Source: Bacteroidaceae bacterium
GTDB taxonomy: Bacteria > Bacteroidota > Bacteroidia > Bacteroidales > Bacteroidaceae
DNA: 35,365 nt
Direction: 5' to 3'
Assembly: GCA_017529865.1 (NCBI GenBank)
Contig: JAFXNA010000034.1
Coordinates: 1-35,365, forward strand
Part shown: positions 18,762 to 25,420 of the stretch, piece by piece
Numbering within the stretch: the first letter of the stretch is position 1
Layout of the letters: each line of letters opens with the position of its first letter
Notes under the pieces: model-generated
What the model saw: only the letters and a program-made list of their open reading frames with translations
Told to the model about the DNA's origin: nothing
The model's database searches: none
Program-made: the position numbers and the translations under genes

Positions 18762-19256
18762 TTATTTAAACATAGATATAAATGATGAATCATTATTTGC
18801 CAATTTCCAAATTGAATATCCACTTATTGTTGTTGTATCAATTGTATTATCCCAGCCTGACAAATCTAATTCAGCACCTGTCATATCATAAGGTTGGAAG
18901 TTAAATGATGTTGGTATTGCTACATACCAATTAGGAAATGAATAGTCTTCACTTGATTCAATTAATATTTGGGAAGGTTTTGTTGTTCCTAAAGAAGTCC
19001 ATCTATCAGTTGCAGGATTATTTACTGCACCATTAACACTTGTTGGTTTTGTCGTTCCAACATACCAATAATAAGTAGGAGTCTCAGCAGTTCCTCCAGC
19101 TTCCTTCATTATCTTGATGATTTCATTTATATCTGCCACATCAACCTTGCCGTCACCATTCACATCACCTTTTAGCGGTTCATTGTTCTCACTCTGTGCG
19201 AATGCACTTGCGCTCAGCAGCATCGCTGCCAGCAACATCATAAACTTTGTCTTCAT
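18762..19256 (-). CDS. exported protein with one dockerin-type repeat, AT-rich 3' half
   Basis: A 164-residue protein. The signal peptide ends at A-S-A-F-A-Q; then K-G-D-V-N-G-D-G-K-V-D-V-A-D-I-N-E-I-I is one calcium-binding dockerin repeat (a full dockerin has two). The rest is unrecognised, with a twice-repeated phrase, V-G-T-T-K-P-T-S and L-G-T-T-K-P-S-Q, and many aromatic residues. The 3' half is clearly more AT-rich than the 5' half and than neighbouring genes, hinting at a different origin or a swapped module. A structured RNA with its own terminator ends about 50 bases upstream; the gene has no obvious promoter of its own, so read-through is possible. Confidence 0.75.
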   Translation of the reverse strand: MKTKFMMLLAAMLLSASAFAQSENNEPLKGDVNGDGKVDVADINEIIKIMKEAGGTAETPTYYWYVGTTKPTSVNGAVNNPATDRWTSLGTTKPSQILIESSEDYSFPNWYVAIPTSFNFQPYDMTGAELDLSGWDNTIDTTTISGYSIWKLANNDSSFISMFK

Positions 19257-19304
19257 ACGAATTCTATTTTTGATTGTTAATACTTGATTTGATTAATGCA
19301 CAAT

Positions 19305-19520
19305 AAAAAAACGTGGACAAATTACTTCGTCTACGTTCCTGAGGTATCGCCAAACACCCTGCATACATCTACGAGTAAAAGCCCACGCATTTAGCGTGAG
19401 CATTAACTTTCACTCTTGTATGCTCCTTCTAATTGGCGATTTTCAGGAACAAGAACTAAAAGCCAACGCTTCTTCCAATATGTCCGCCCACTCTTCAGTC
19501 ACGCATGACATCCGAATGGA
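19305..19520 (-). ncRNA. structured RNA with own promoter and terminator; 6S/Bacteroidales-1 candidate
   Basis: Read on the minus strand from about 19520. Long-range stems in + coordinates: 19443-19450 with 19335-19342 (TCAGGAAC/GTTCCTGA), 19433-19439 with 19347-19353 (TTGGCGA/TCGCCAA), 19418-19423 with 19361-19366 (GTATGC/GCATAC), and an apical hairpin 19394-19400 with 19382-19388. All lie on one axis separated by internal loops. It ends with hairpin 19329-19335/19312-19318 and seven U residues. A rod with internal bubbles, a Bacteroidota promoter and an intrinsic terminator match the description of Bacteroidales-1 RNA, proposed to be 6S RNA. I recognise the layout, not the sequence, so identity is tentative. 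A leader for the dockerin-like gene is the alternative. Confidence 0.65.
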
Positions 19521-19525
19521 CGCTG

Positions 19526-19580
19526 CAAAGATAGTTATTTTAATTAATAATGCATAAATCATAATGCATAATTAATACAA
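19526..19580 (-). promoter_or_regulatory. promoter of the structured RNA with upstream AT-rich repeat
   Basis: Minus-strand TATCTTTG at 19526-19533. The upstream part contains two CATAATGCATAATT-like units instead of a TTTG. The whole stretch is nearly identical to the region before the MNT gene at 21430-21475. Confidence 0.65.
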
Positions 19581-19663
19581 ATCAAAGAGTTTTTTCTTCT
19601 AAAACCTTACTTTTTGCAGTTTGGAACATGCAATTGGTCAGGAATCATAAAATAAGGAAAAGT

Positions 19664-19751
19664 CACACCCAAAGGGTAAAGAACATTTAGTATCATACTA
19701 AAGGTGCTTTAGTATTAGGGTAAAGGGTGTTTAGTATCATACTAAATTTTT
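19664..19751. repeat. 22-bp array A (TTTAGTAT ... TAAAG)
   Basis: TTTAGTAT begins at 19686, 19708 and 19730, exactly 22 bases apart. The first and third are the 17-bp palindrome TTTAGTATCATACTAAA. A second sub-motif, AGGGTAAAG, sits at 19673 and 19717 (44 apart), adding a fourth unit at 19664. Confidence 0.85.
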
Positions 19752-19770
19752 GACGGCAATCAATCGATTA

Positions 19771-19898
19771 GACAATGTCAATAAAAACAGCACAGCTTTT
19801 TCAAAGGTGTCCATTGATTCAGTACGACTTCAATAAAGGTGTCTATTGTTTCCGCTAATAAAGAGAAAAAGTGTCTAGTAAAATCACGAAAAGTCTGT
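19771..19898. repeat. 32-bp array B (AAAGGTGTC)
   Basis: GTC cores at 19777, 19809, 19841 and 19873 are each 32 bases apart. The last three lie in AAAGGTGTCCATTG, AAAGGTGTCTATTG and AAAAGTGTCTAGT. The bases between cores are not conserved. Confidence 0.8.
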
Positions 19899-19924
19899 TC
19901 ATAAAAAAGGGTGCAAAAAAGCGT

Positions 19925-19990
19925 GAGTTAACTCATTTAATCGATCGAGTTAATTCAATCGATCAATCGAGTTAACTCAACTGATTTCGC
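19925..19990. repeat. 22-bp array C (GAGTTAACTCA)
   Basis: GAGTTAA(C/T)TCA begins at 19925, 19947 and 19969. The core GAGTTAACTC is a palindrome. AATCGATC-type sequence fills part of the spacers at shifted positions. Confidence 0.85.
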
Positions 19991-20058
19991 TTCGCGCAAA
20001 ATGCTACGCCTCAAAAAAACAAATAAACTTGATTTTTATTCAGCTTAATCGCATTTTT
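19985..20058 (-). repeat. leader repeat element, copy 2 (inside the array region)
   Basis: On the minus strand AAAAAATGCGATTAAGC at the right end and GCGTAGCATTTTGCGCGAAG at the left end match the ends of copy 1, with unrelated sequence between. No promoter or gene follows it here. Confidence 0.65.
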
Positions 20059-20092
20059 TGGGAGTAAATTCGCTAGAAGGAGTTTGAAGCCT

Positions 20093-20180
20093 AAATTCGG
20101 ATCGTTTGAGCGTAAAATACGATGAGTATTTACGCTGAATACGAGGCGAATTCAACCTGAATACGAAGATATTCCTAATT
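20093..20180. repeat. 22-bp array D (AAATTCG/GAATACGA)
   Basis: AAATTCG at 20093, AAATACG at 20115, GAATACG at 20137 and GAATACG at 20159 are each 22 bases apart. Another AAATTCG at 20066 is off phase (27). Confidence 0.8.
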
Positions 20181-20217
20181 TCTGGTTTCTGGCATCAAGT
20201 TTTAGCATCAATCTTTC

Positions 20218-20305
20218 AAGCCTAAGAAAATGTATTTTTAAGTCTAAGAAAATATTAATTCAAGCCTAAGGAATAAAATTTTCAAGGCTAAGCGCGGTGT
20301 CTCTT
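20218..20305. repeat. 22-bp array E (AAGCCTAAG)
   Basis: AAGCCTAAG at 20218, AAGTCTAAG at 20240, AAGCCTAAG at 20262 and AAGGCTAAG at 20284 are exactly 22 bases apart. The intervening 13 bases are mostly AT-rich and not conserved. Confidence 0.87.
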
Positions 20306-20396
20306 CCTAAATAAAGTTGATTCGCTCATCTGGAAAAGCTAATGTGTTTAACATAATTCGCTATCTACCATTAACACTTCATAATTACTCCTTATA

Positions 20397-20506
20397 AGGG
20401 AACTTAGGGGAAATAATTGTTACCCCTAGGGGAAAAATTTGTTACCCCTAGGGATTGCAAGTGCTACCCCTAGGAGGTGAAAATAGGGCCTCCTGGGCCT
20501 ATGGAA
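20397..20506. repeat. 22-bp array F (GTTACCCCTAGGGG)
   Basis: GTTACCCCTAGG at 20419 and 20441 and GCTACCCCTAGG at 20463 are 22 bases apart. Degenerate units sit in phase at 20397 (TTAGGGGAAA part) and 20485 (CCTCCTGGG). The core CCCCTAGGGG is palindromic and G/C-rich in otherwise AT-rich DNA. Confidence 0.85.
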
Positions 20507-20550
20507 AAGAGATGTTGATTAACTTACGAATTTAGTAAATAATATTTAGC

Positions 20551-20612
20551 TTAATAGCATAGTAGGTTAATAGCATAGTAGGTTATAATGGTTATGGGTT
20601 ATTGAGGTTAAA
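20551..20612 (+). repeat. interspersed repeat: two TTAATAGCATAGTAGG units plus GGTTAT run
   Basis: Two identical 16-base units (20551-20566, 20567-20582) followed by TTATAATGGTTATGGGTTA-type sequence. The same element forms the rimO 3' end. The stretch 20507-20550 shows nothing else recognisable. Confidence 0.8.
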
Positions 20613-20630
20613 GTACAAAGCAGTACAAAA

Positions 20631-20663
20631 ATAAGGTGCAGCATCGATGACGCCACACCTTAT
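20631..20663 (-). terminator. terminator of the HEPN/MNT operon
   Basis: ATAAGGTG (20631-20638) pairs with CACCTTAT (20656-20663) and inner GC bases extend it, 26 bases after the HEPN stop. A similar AATAAGGTG stem ends the genes at 25367-25400. Confidence 0.7.
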
Positions 20664-20688
20664 ACTTATAAATAATTTCTTCTTCTCC

Positions 20689-21093
20689 CTATGCATTTAA
20701 CAGCTTATGGATTGCCTCAATTAATGCTTTTGCTTTAGGAGTATATTCATTAATCATTTCTTGGTCACAATATACAAAATCATCGTAGTCACCACTATGG
20801 CGGATTTCAAAGAGTCGACTAAATGTCTTGCCATGTTCCTTGGCTAACAATCCTGTTGAAACAAAATGAAGACTTAGCATAGTCTTTACTCCCGAATGAG
20901 ATGAGGTGGAAATCTCATTTGCAACCATAAGTGCAAGTACCGCATAGAAACAAGCATAATACAGTCGATTGATAGTTGCATTATAATAGCCTTCTTTAGC
21001 AAGCAATGCTGCTTCTTCCAAGGTCTCGTTAGCTCTTTGGAGTCTGTATTTGATTAATGATTGGCGGCTTTGTTCGTCTAATGTCTCTTTCAT
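20689..21093 (-). CDS. HEPN-domain protein (toxin of a HEPN/MNT pair)
   Basis: A 134-residue helical protein. The HEPN signature includes R-L-Y-Y-A-C-F-Y-A-V and, near the C-terminus, R-L-F-E-I-R-H-S-G-D-Y, which contains the Rx(4-6)H ribonuclease motif (R-x5-H here) followed by a tyrosine. HEPN proteins of this class are RNases, silenced in HepT/MntA systems when the partner nucleotidyltransferase AMPylates the tyrosine. The ATG overlaps the stop of the MNT gene by 4 bases (ATGA), so antitoxin is made first. Located between the motif arrays and the MNT gene. A domestic defence or stress role is inference. Confidence 0.9.
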   Translation of the reverse strand: MKETLDEQSRQSLIKYRLQRANETLEEAALLAKEGYYNATINRLYYACFYAVLALMVANEISTSSHSGVKTMLSLHFVSTGLLAKEHGKTFSRLFEIRHSGDYDDFVYCDQEMINEYTPKAKALIEAIHKLLNA

Positions 21094-21404
21094 AACAAAA
21101 TTCCTTCATTCATTACATTTACATAAAAAGGAGTCTTAAACGGACGATTCTCCCATTGCTTGCGCAGCATAATCATGGGACTGACAAGAATGCCTGTAGA
21201 TAATTCTATGTCATAGAGTTCACCAGAAATGTCATTCTCATGCTGCAGGTTACGCTTGTCACCATCAAGCAATATGAGGACATCAATATCGCTGTCGGGA
21301 CGGGCATCACCACGAGCTTCTGAACCATAAAGAATAGCCGTAGCAGTCGGAGCAATTCTATGAATTGCCTCGCTGATTTGTCTCACTATGTCTTTACGCT
21401 TCAT
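21090..21404 (-). CDS. MNT-family minimal nucleotidyltransferase (antitoxin)
   Basis: A 104-residue protein with the DNA polymerase beta-type core G-S-E-A-R-G-D-A-R-P-D-S-D-I-D-V-L-I-L, giving the GSxARG motif and the first two metal-binding aspartates (D-S-D-I-D). The third acidic position is probably Asp/Glu in Y-D-I-E-L-S. It matches MntA antitoxins that AMPylate the HEPN partner. First gene of the two-gene operon; its promoter region is a near copy of that of the structured RNA at 19526. Confidence 0.9.
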   Translation of the reverse strand: MKRKDIVRQISEAIHRIAPTATAILYGSEARGDARPDSDIDVLILLDGDKRNLQHENDISGELYDIELSTGILVSPMIMLRKQWENRPFKTPFYVNVMNEGILL

Positions 21405-21430
21405 ATATCGCTTGATTTGTATGTCCGTTG

Positions 21431-21478
21431 CAAAGATAGTTATTATAATTCACAATGCATAATTCATAATGCATAATT
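21431..21478 (-). promoter_or_regulatory. HEPN/MNT promoter with AT-rich repeat
   Basis: Minus-strand TATCTTTG at 21431-21438, followed upstream by two CA(C/T)AATGCATAATT units. It aligns with 19526-19580 over about 50 bases with few differences. The rest of 21479-21550 is AT-rich without a gene. Confidence 0.65.
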
Positions 21479-21550
21479 TTGGATTTTCCTGTGTTTTTCT
21501 GGTCAAAAAACGGTTTTTTGTAGTTTATGGAAAGCAAATATGGGTAATTG

Positions 21551-21582
21551 TTTGTATAATTAATAAATAAGGTGTATCTTTG
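21551..21582 (+). promoter_or_regulatory. promoter of the 1222-residue protein gene
   Basis: TTTG at 21551-21554, a 20-base spacer, TATCTTTG at 21575-21582. The transcript would begin near 21589, at the leader hairpin. Confidence 0.82.
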
Positions 21583-21590
21583 TAGCCGGA

Positions 21591-21628
21591 ATAAAATGCA
21601 GTAGCATTTTGCGCGTAAGCGAAAAACT
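21591..21628 (+). repeat. leader repeat element, copy 3 (5' UTR)
   Basis: AAAATGC (21593-21599), loop AGTA, GCATTTT (21604-21610), then GCGCGTAAGCGAAAAAC. It is the compact form of the element also found at the 5' end of the GH2 transcript, in the same orientation relative to the gene. Confidence 0.7.
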
Positions 21629-21673
21629 TGAACATTAAAACCATATTATGTTGAATGACAAAAAATTACTGAC

Positions 21674-24600
21674 ATGAGAACAAAAGTTACTTTGCTCCTT
21701 TTATTGGGAATGATTGGCCTGACGGCTTTTGCCCAGACCGATTTCGTGATTTTGGAGGACCTCACTCCCAAGTTGCTGAAGAATGCAGACTTCTCAGCTG
21801 ACGAGGCGGTCACTGTCGACATCCGCACTTATGCGAAAGACATGGCTGATTATGGTGCAGGTTCGGATTCTATTGGTAGTGTGGGCCTTTATGGTCAGCA
21901 GCCTGTTACAGGTTGGATTGCTGCCAATCCTACTGACAACATCAAGCAACCTGATTCGCTGCGTAATGCTGCTGAACTTGATGCTCGCGCCGGTGGTATC
22001 TTTGCGTTGGTTGATGATGCCGCTGAAGAGGGGGTTGTATGGCCTCAGTTGGGCGGTGGAAGTACATCGTATATTGCTCCTTATCAGGAGGCTGGTCAGC
22101 CGGGTAAGGTTCTTGGTATGATTGCCGTATGGGGTGCCTCTATCCGTTATTATCAGGAGGCTACGTTGCCTGCAGGTGCATACATGATGGTGGTGACATG
22201 CCAGAATACCAGTGGTGGTACAACCATCTCGCAGAGCCATATGGGTTTCTTGGCAAACGACGGCACAGCCTATTATTCAGACCGTCAGTCGTTCCCTTTG
22301 ACTCAGGGCAATCCTGACGAATGGATGAACGACACGATCATTATCCGTCTTTCTGCCGAAACTGCTGGACAGATTTCCATCGGCTTCAATGGACCTGGTG
22401 GCTCATCAAGTAATCCACACCTGTTCATTAAGCAGGTAAAGTTCTATTCGATTGACGAGAACACCATCATTCAGCAGGAAATCGCAGAAGCCAAAGAGGA
22501 ACTGCTGGGTGTGATTCGGATTGGTGAGCTTTATAATGTAGACGTTAGTGCTGCAGAGGCAGTTTACAGGAATCCGAATGCTACGCTTGAGGAGATACGG
22601 GCTGCCATTGAAAGCCAGAAGAAGATTAATGAATCGGGACTGACTGACCTTTCTGAGTATTTCATTACCAATCCTCACTTCTCGCTGAACGATACGGTTG
22701 TGGGTGGTATCTGTACTTACGACTATGACTGCGCAACAAATGGCATCGATGCATCTAACTATAGTATGTTGCCACTTGAGGGCTGGACACGTATGAAGAC
22801 CGACAATGGTGCTGCGAGTGGTGTATTCGGTATCGGAACGAGTGCATTCCTTGGTGGAACTGCTTTCTTGCCACCGAAGACCATGTCGGATGGTTCGGAT
22901 GAAGGCAAGGTGCTTGGTTTCGTGACTTGTTGGAGTATGGCTGTGCAATATACTCAACCGGTTTCTCTGCCAGCAGGTCGTTACTCACTCTCTATCTCAT
23001 ATTATAACAGTGGCGGTACACAAGCCATCGATAAGAACCTCATCGGTTTCATTGCGGATGATGGTAACGAATACCTCTTCCAGCAGAAGACATTCAAAGT
23101 GGGACAATGGTTGAAGGAGAGCATAGAATTTGAACTTGAGGAAGAGACAACGGGTTACTTCTCACTGGGTTACAAATCTGTCAATACGGGTTCCGGAAAC
23201 ATGCCACACTTCTTTGTCGATGGTATATTCCTTACCTATGTAGGTACAGGCATCGATCCTTCACTGTTTGCACTCAAATCGAGCATGAGTTCAGCAGAGC
23301 GCCTGTTGCTCGATGGCTTCCAGACTGATTTGAAAGAACAACTCCAGACATTAGTCGACCAGGCAAAGGATTTGGTTGGAGCCGCAGAGAGCGATCCTGA
23401 AGCAAACAAGAACCTGGCTTCGCAGATTAATGAACTGATTCCTGTCGTTTCTGCCAACATTGATGCATACAACAAACTGGTAGACTTCTACGATGGTGAA
23501 TTCAATGACATCTGTGCGAAGTATGAGGCTACGTTCCCATCGCTCTATGGGCGTTTGACCGAACTGGGCGATGAAATGTTCGAGGCGATGAATGACTATA
23601 CATGGACTACAGAACAAATTGATGATGCTATCGCATCGGTTGATACCATTATTGCAGACGAAACCCGTAAGGCGTGGGATGATGCAGTGGCTAAGGGCGA
23701 GAAACTGGATGAGAACTTTGACATCTCTATTCTTATCCCGCAATTGGCTTACACCTATAGTACATCAGCTCTCTCTAATACATCAGTACCTGATAAGGAA
23801 TGGAGTTATGGTGCAGCTACCAACTTCAAGACCCAATATGGTACTGCCGAGGTATGGAATCAGAGTCCGTTTACCGTAAGCCGTACGCTGAAGGATATGC
23901 CGGCAGGAACTTATACGATTCGTACGAAGGCATTCTATCGTTATGCAGAAAACATAACAAACTATAATGCGTTTGTTGCAGGCGACGAAATACCGAATGC
24001 ATATCTGTTTGCTGGTTTCAACAAGACTCCGATTGCGAATGTAGCTCAACTGGTTACTACAGAATCTGAACGTTATGTCAGTCCGGCAGTTGTTGACGAA
24101 GCAGAAGGTCTTTACGTTCCAAACAACCAGCAGTCGGCAATGATGGCCTTCAATGATGATGAACTGACCGAAACGCTCGAACGTACTGTCCAGACTGTCC
24201 TGACCGATAGTGCCGACCTGGTATTTGGTATCACATCCGACCAACTCGAGGCTAACAGTTGGGTTATTTGGTATTCATTCTCTATCGAATACAATGCCAT
24301 CGACAAGGATGTACTTGCTTCAGAACTTGATGGCATGACTGCCGAACTTGATCAGTTGTTGGAAGAGAACGATGAGCTGTTGCTCAATGTCGTGAAAACA
24401 GAAGGTAAGCAAACGAGTGATGAGGCCAAAGCTGTAAGTCGCGACGATGTTGATGCAATGAGTCAAGCAGCCAACAAGGTTCAGGCTGCCACCCAGGCAA
24501 CGAAAGAAAATATTGCGTTGATGACGGAATTCGACGCAGCTTCAGACAACTTCGACTATGAATTGGAAACCAATGCAGAGACGATGAACCCAGATGTGCT

Positions 24601-25342
24601 TGCATTCTGTCTGAGCATCCTTGATAGAAAAGATGAGCCACGCAGTCTGACTCCAGACGAAATCAATCAGCTGATAGAAGATATGGACCTTGCACTTGCT
24701 CAGATGTTCAATCCTGTTTATAATGGTGCCAGCGATGACAACCCAGTTGACTTTACTGTTCGCATCAAGAACAACAGCTTCGAGACTGGTACTATCGAAG
24801 GTTGGACCTACAATTATGCAGCCACAGGTGACACAGGTGTCAAGCCTAATGACAATGCAACCTATACCATCGAAAATGCTGATGGTGCATACGTATTCAA
24901 TACATGGCATTCAAGTTTGCCGACTGATGGTTTCTGGGTAAGCCAGACCGTCAAAGGCCTTCCTGCAGGAACTTATAAGCTTGAAGCCTTGTTGGCATCG
25001 AATGCAGGCAATACGATTACCCTCTCGGCAGCTAATGGTACAGCAGATTTCGTGCTCGAATATGAACTTGATCACGCTACAGATGCTTCAATCATCTTTA
25101 CTATCGCAGAGAATGAACCTGTGGAAATCAAGGCATCAAGTGCTACTTGGTTCAAGGTTGACAACTTCCGTCTCACATATTATGGAGGTGAGAGTACTCT
25201 GAAACCATCGGCTATTGAGTCAATTCATAATTCACAATTCATAATGCATAATAATGCTGTCTATAATTTGCAAGGACAACGACTGCAGACGTTACAGAAG
25301 GGCATCAATATAATTGGTGGCAAGAAGGTGATTGTGAGATGA
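21674..25342 (+). CDS. large exported multi-domain protein with jelly-roll modules and C-terminal tag
   Basis: 1222 residues. The signal peptide ends at L-T-A-F-A-Q (21). At least four beta-sandwich modules resembling carbohydrate-binding domains are visible by their 'LPAGxY' strands: about 30-260 (L-P-A-G-A-Y-M), about 330-530 (L-P-A-G-R-Y-S-L), about 690-870 (M-P-A-G-T-Y-T-I), and about 1040-1180 (L-P-A-G-T-Y-K-L). Modules 1 and 2 are similar to each other. Helical linkers rich in E, Q, D and A separate them. No catalytic motif was recognised. The end (V-Y-N-L-Q-G-Q-R-L, then K-G-I-N-I-I-G-G-K-K-V-I-V-R) is the shared tag, preceded by residues encoded by an AT-rich intergenic-type repeat. 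A surface adhesin or glycan-binding role is inference. Confidence 0.85.
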   Translation: MRTKVTLLLLLGMIGLTAFAQTDFVILEDLTPKLLKNADFSADEAVTVDIRTYAKDMADYGAGSDSIGSVGLYGQQPVTGWIAANPTDNIKQPDSLRNAAELDARAGGIFALVDDAAEEGVVWPQLGGGSTSYIAPYQEAGQPGKVLGMIAVWGASIRYYQEATLPAGAYMMVVTCQNTSGGTTISQSHMGFLANDGTAYYSDRQSFPLTQGNPDEWMNDTIIIRLSAETAGQISIGFNGPGGSSSNPHLFIKQVKFYSIDENTIIQQEIAEAKEELLGVIRIGELYNVDVSAAEAVYRNPNATLEEIRAAIESQKKINESGLTDLSEYFITNPHFSLNDTVVGGICTYDYDCATNGIDASNYSMLPLEGWTRMKTDNGAASGVFGIGTSAFLGGTAFLPPKTMSDGSDEGKVLGFVTCWSMAVQYTQPVSLPAGRYSLSISYYNSGGTQAIDKNLIGFIADDGNEYLFQQKTFKVGQWLKESIEFELEEETTGYFSLGYKSVNTGSGNMPHFFVDGIFLTYVGTGIDPSLFALKSSMSSAERLLLDGFQTDLKEQLQTLVDQAKDLVGAAESDPEANKNLASQINELIPVVSANIDAYNKLVDFYDGEFNDICAKYEATFPSLYGRLTELGDEMFEAMNDYTWTTEQIDDAIASVDTIIADETRKAWDDAVAKGEKLDENFDISILIPQLAYTYSTSALSNTSVPDKEWSYGAATNFKTQYGTAEVWNQSPFTVSRTLKDMPAGTYTIRTKAFYRYAENITNYNAFVAGDEIPNAYLFAGFNKTPIANVAQLVTTESERYVSPAVVDEAEGLYVPNNQQSAMMAFNDDELTETLERTVQTVLTDSADLVFGITSDQLEANSWVIWYSFSIEYNAIDKDVLASELDGMTAELDQLLEENDELLLNVVKTEGKQTSDEAKAVSRDDVDAMSQAANKVQAATQATKENIALMTEFDAASDNFDYELETNAETMNPDVLAFCLSILDRKDEPRSLTPDEINQLIEDMDLALAQMFNPVYNGASDDNPVDFTVRIKNNSFETGTIEGWTYNYAATGDTGVKPNDNATYTIENADGAYVFNTWHSSLPTDGFWVSQTVKGLPAGTYKLEALLASNAGNTITLSAANGTADFVLEYELDHATDASIIFTIAENEPVEIKASSATWFKVDNFRLTYYGGESTLKPSAIESIHNSQFIMHNNAVYNLQGQRLQTLQKGINIIGGKKVIVR
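25223..25252 (+). repeat. AT-rich interspersed repeat in frame within the coding sequence
   Basis: TTCATAATTCACAATTCATA and the following ATGCATAAT match the intergenic repeats at about 21446-21478 and 19545-19575. In this gene they encode I-H-N-S-Q-F-I-M-H-N, between the last module and the C-terminal tag. Confidence 0.8.
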
Positions 25343-25366
25343 ATTGAAACAAATATGAATTGAAAT

Positions 25367-25400
25367 AAATAAGGTGTAGCCAAGCGGCTACACCTTATTT
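25367..25400. terminator. bidirectional terminator between convergent genes
   Basis: A perfect 15-bp stem, AAATAAGGTGTAGCC (25367-25381) and GGCTACACCTTATTT (25386-25400), loop AAGC, with U-rich ends on both strands. It serves the 1222-residue gene from the left and the glycogen operon from the right. Confidence 0.88.
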
Positions 25401-25420
25401 AATATATAATAAAGAAGGGA

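Noticed and set aside
19664..20506. CRISPR array
   Set aside because: Regular spacing suggests it, but conserved parts are only 7-12 bases, the family changes every few units, and there are no cas genes.
19664..20506. Protein-coding tandem repeats
   Set aside because: 22 and 32 are not multiples of 3 and no frame stays open for long on either strand.
19305..20506. Diversity-generating retroelement or retron
   Set aside because: No reverse transcriptase anywhere in the window and no template/variable pair.
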